Source: Candidatus Fibrimonadales bacterium
GTDB taxonomy: Bacteria > Fibrobacterota > Fibrobacteria > Fibrobacterales > Fibrobacteraceae
Direction of reading: 5' to 3'
Assembly (NCBI GenBank): GCA_009788135.1
Contig: WQSA01000132.1
Location: 1 to 6,559, forward strand
Length of the DNA: 6,559 nt
Shown here: in pieces, positions 5,282 to 6,559 of the stretch
How the letters are laid out: the number at the start of each line of letters is the position of its first letter
Position numbering within the stretch: position 1 is the first letter of the stretch
Notes under the pieces: model-generated
The model's database searches: none
What the model saw: only the letters and a program-made list of their open reading frames with translations
Told to the model about the DNA's origin: nothing
Made by a program: the position numbers and the translations under genes

Positions 5282-6257
5282 CAAGCAATGAAACAATAGG
5301 CTCCCTATGGTCGCCAGAAATGTCAAAGGCTGCAATGCCGCCATATCCTTTTGACTTAACTGTTTCTGCCAGAGCCTTAACCGAAGGAATTCCATTGAAA
5401 ACTATGGTCTCGCTTGCACCAACGGCAACTTCGCTTTTGCTAGCTTCGTCAAATGAAACTTGGTATGTAACAGCATCTTTGAATTTGTCCAGAACATCTT
5501 TGTAAGGCAGCATGCCTTCGTTTCCAGAGCCAACGCCTTCATGAGAAGAGCCTAGCCCATTTGCTTTGTAAAAAGTTCTGCCGTAGAACGGAATTATGGG
5601 TACCAGCTTGTTTTTTGGAACGCCAGCGCTTGCAAAAGCGGCCAAAACATTGATATTCTCGTTTGTATTTGAATTGGGCTTAACTTGCGAATCGCCAGCG
5701 GAAGCCTGATCTGTGAACCAGAGCGAGAAGTTCTCAATTCCGCTCAAATCTGCACCGCTAATTGCCGAGGCCAAAGATTCATCTCCCGGAACCGCAACGC
5801 TAACAGCAATGCCATCGTTCGCCCAGTCCGCTGCCATTTGCAATAATTTTCGCAAATCTTCTGCGCTAACCATGCCGCCATCCAGTTCAAAAGCATCCAC
5901 GCCGTATTCTTTTTGGAATTCCCTAGCTGCCCGCGCCAATTCTTTTGTACCATAAGCTTCGCTCATAGCGGCTTCGCTGCCCATGCCGCCTATTGCAACT
6001 GTAACTTTAACTTTTGCGGCTTTAGCCCGCTTTACCAAATCCAAAAAGTTGCCTCTGTCGCTATCGTCAGCAAAGAGCAAATCCGAGCCATTGGGAGTCA
6101 AATAGCCATAGCGGATTTCCGATACAAACTCGTAGCGCACGTCCGAAGGTTTGAACTGCGAATATTGCGCCCAATGAGGAAAATAGCCAATCACCCTATT
6201 CTGGGCAAAAATCGCAGTAGCGCAAAACAAAACAAAAAACAGCAAAATCTTTTTCAT
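5223..6257 (-). CDS. Exported GH18 (chitinase-like) protein with degenerate active site
   Basis: The 344-aa protein starts with a signal peptide: MKK, a hydrophobic core to about residue 17, and probable cleavage after IFA (18), so it is exported. The rest is a GH18 TIM barrel: VIGYFPHW (22-29), VTVAIGGMGSE (85-95, the SxGG region), LVPIIPFYGRTF (218-229, a strong family landmark) and YGGIAAFDISGD (305-316, the last strand). The catalytic signature DGxDxDxE is not intact: the segment reads YGVDAFELD (118-126), lacking the middle Asp and the proton-donor Glu at its position. The usual MxYD motif is replaced by LWFTD (179-183), and the Trp of the last strand is Phe311. It is therefore probably a carbohydrate-binding or otherwise non-hydrolytic homologue. 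I chose the ATG at 6257 because TGAGG lies six bases upstream and it gives a classic signal peptide; an in-frame ATG at 6269 would add MRFA. Confidence 0.85.
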   Translation of the reverse strand: MKKILLFFVLFCATAIFAQNRVIGYFPHWAQYSQFKPSDVRYEFVSEIRYGYLTPNGSDLLFADDSDRGNFLDLVKRAKAAKVKVTVAIGGMGSEAAMSEAYGTKELARAAREFQKEYGVDAFELDGGMVSAEDLRKLLQMAADWANDGIAVSVAVPGDESLASAISGADLSGIENFSLWFTDQASAGDSQVKPNSNTNENINVLAAFASAGVPKNKLVPIIPFYGRTFYKANGLGSSHEGVGSGNEGMLPYKDVLDKFKDAVTYQVSFDEASKSEVAVGASETIVFNGIPSVKALAETVKSKGYGGIAAFDISGDHREPIVSLLVTAGQILRPSVDYKTKKKR

Positions 6258-6263
6258 CGCAAA

Positions 6264-6268
6264 CCTCA
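6264..6268 (-). promoter_or_regulatory. Shine-Dalgarno overlapping the upstream stop codon
   Basis: On the minus strand TGAGG combines the TGA stop of the upstream gene (6268-6266) with the ribosome site for the GH18 start at 6257, six bases away. The arrangement suggests translational coupling within one operon and favours 6257 over the in-frame ATG at 6269. Confidence 0.6.
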
Positions 6269-6559
6269 TTTTACCACATATATCCTGTCATTAATCCCAT
6301 CATCAGATTTATCCAAACAGAAAGTATATTTGCCATAGTCGTAATAACCCGCTCGTTTGTCTGCAAGAGCCAGGCTTCTTTCCTCGCCTGTTTTTCCTGA
6401 TTCGCAATATTTATATGGCCTTCCATCATAAAGCCCTATATAATAATAATGCAGTTGGACAAGAGTCGAATCAAATTTAGAGCCATAAACGACTGTATTG
6501 CCATTCGAATAATAATAACTTTTCAAATAATTCTCCGCATCTTCAAGCCTCTCTGCCTT
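6266..6559 (-). CDS. C-terminal part of a tyrosine-rich protein, 5' end outside window
   Basis: The frame is open to the right edge, so only the last 97 residues are visible and the start lies outside the window. The TTG at 6526 could start a shorter version, but the frame continues through at least 11 more codons (KAERLEDAENY), with no ribosome site before the TTG. I do not recognise the family. The visible part begins with a charged helix-like stretch, then a strongly tyrosine-rich region (16 Tyr in 97, including YYY twice), with two cysteines (CESGK and FCLDK) that might form a disulfide. It ends DDGINDRIYVVK. The helix followed by a small Tyr- and Cys-containing domain is reminiscent of pilin or pseudopilin C-termini, a weak inference without the N-terminus. 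Its stop is eight bases before the exported GH18 gene, so the two probably form one operon and this protein may also act outside the cytoplasm. Confidence 0.65.
   Translation of the reverse strand, partial: KAERLEDAENYLKSYYYSNGNTVVYGSKFDSTLVQLHYYYIGLYDGRPYKYCESGKTGEERSLALADKRAGYYDYGKYTFCLDKSDDGINDRIYVVK

Noticed and set aside
6257..6269. Upstream in-frame ATG at 6269 as the GH18 start
   Set aside because: It would add MRFA before a standard MKK signal peptide and overlap the previous stop as ATGA; the TGAGG spacing fits the ATG at 6257 better, though the longer start cannot be excluded.
5913..6338. 141-aa plus-strand frame opposite the GH18 gene start
   Set aside because: It is antisense to a well-supported signal peptide and barrel N-terminus, with no ribosome site.

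Overview
The window reads as ordinary chromosomal DNA of an AT-leaning bacterium. My best guess is a Fibrobacter-like (Fibrobacterota) genome. The guess rests on the mix of a MEP-pathway dxs, a small XRE-type protein ending its domain in 'MTVAELFG', a PF12118 (SprA-related) putative metalloprotease and a repeated TTTACTAnnTT promoter-like element. No 16S or marker search was possible, so the phylum is an inference. I see no phage, transposon, CRISPR array, toxin or defence island.

Layout. At the left edge a tRNA-Arg(UCU) gene lies on the minus strand, and its promoter region is shared head to head with an unrecognised 198-aa basic protein gene (224-820, +). A DUF454/YbaN-type inner-membrane protein follows (869-1279, +) with its own promoter-like element. 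It converges, with a 6-base gap, on a small helix-turn-helix regulator (1286-1642, -). Upstream of the regulator is dxs (1768-3648, -), encoding the first enzyme of the non-mevalonate isoprenoid pathway. dxs is divergent from a diacylglycerol-kinase-type lipid kinase (3695-4624, +). The 46 bp between their starts contains a perfect 9-bp inverted repeat whose arms look like two back-to-back -10 elements. A PF12118-type protein with an HEQAH zinc motif (4685-5281, +) follows the kinase, probably in the same transcript. Its end overlaps by 59 bp the end of a convergent gene for an exported GH18 (chitinase-like) protein (5223-6257, -). That protein is preceded, with an 8-base gap, by the C-terminal part of a tyrosine-rich protein running off the right edge (6266-6559, -).

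Functional reading. dxs (isoprenoid and quinone/undecaprenyl precursors) and the lipid kinase (phosphatidate recycling) are both envelope-lipid housekeeping genes, and they share a very compact divergent control region. The GH18 protein is the most unusual gene product. It keeps the fold landmarks of the family but has lost the DxDxE catalytic signature, so it looks like a binding protein or pseudo-enzyme. Three genes (YbaN, dxs, lipid kinase) lack a visible Shine-Dalgarno sequence and have a -10-like element only a few bases before their ATG, suggesting leaderless or nearly leaderless mRNAs. I did not find a convincing new multi-gene system; the items worth a second look are the degenerate GH18 protein, the promoter arrangement, the orphan gene at 224 and the metalloprotease-like protein.
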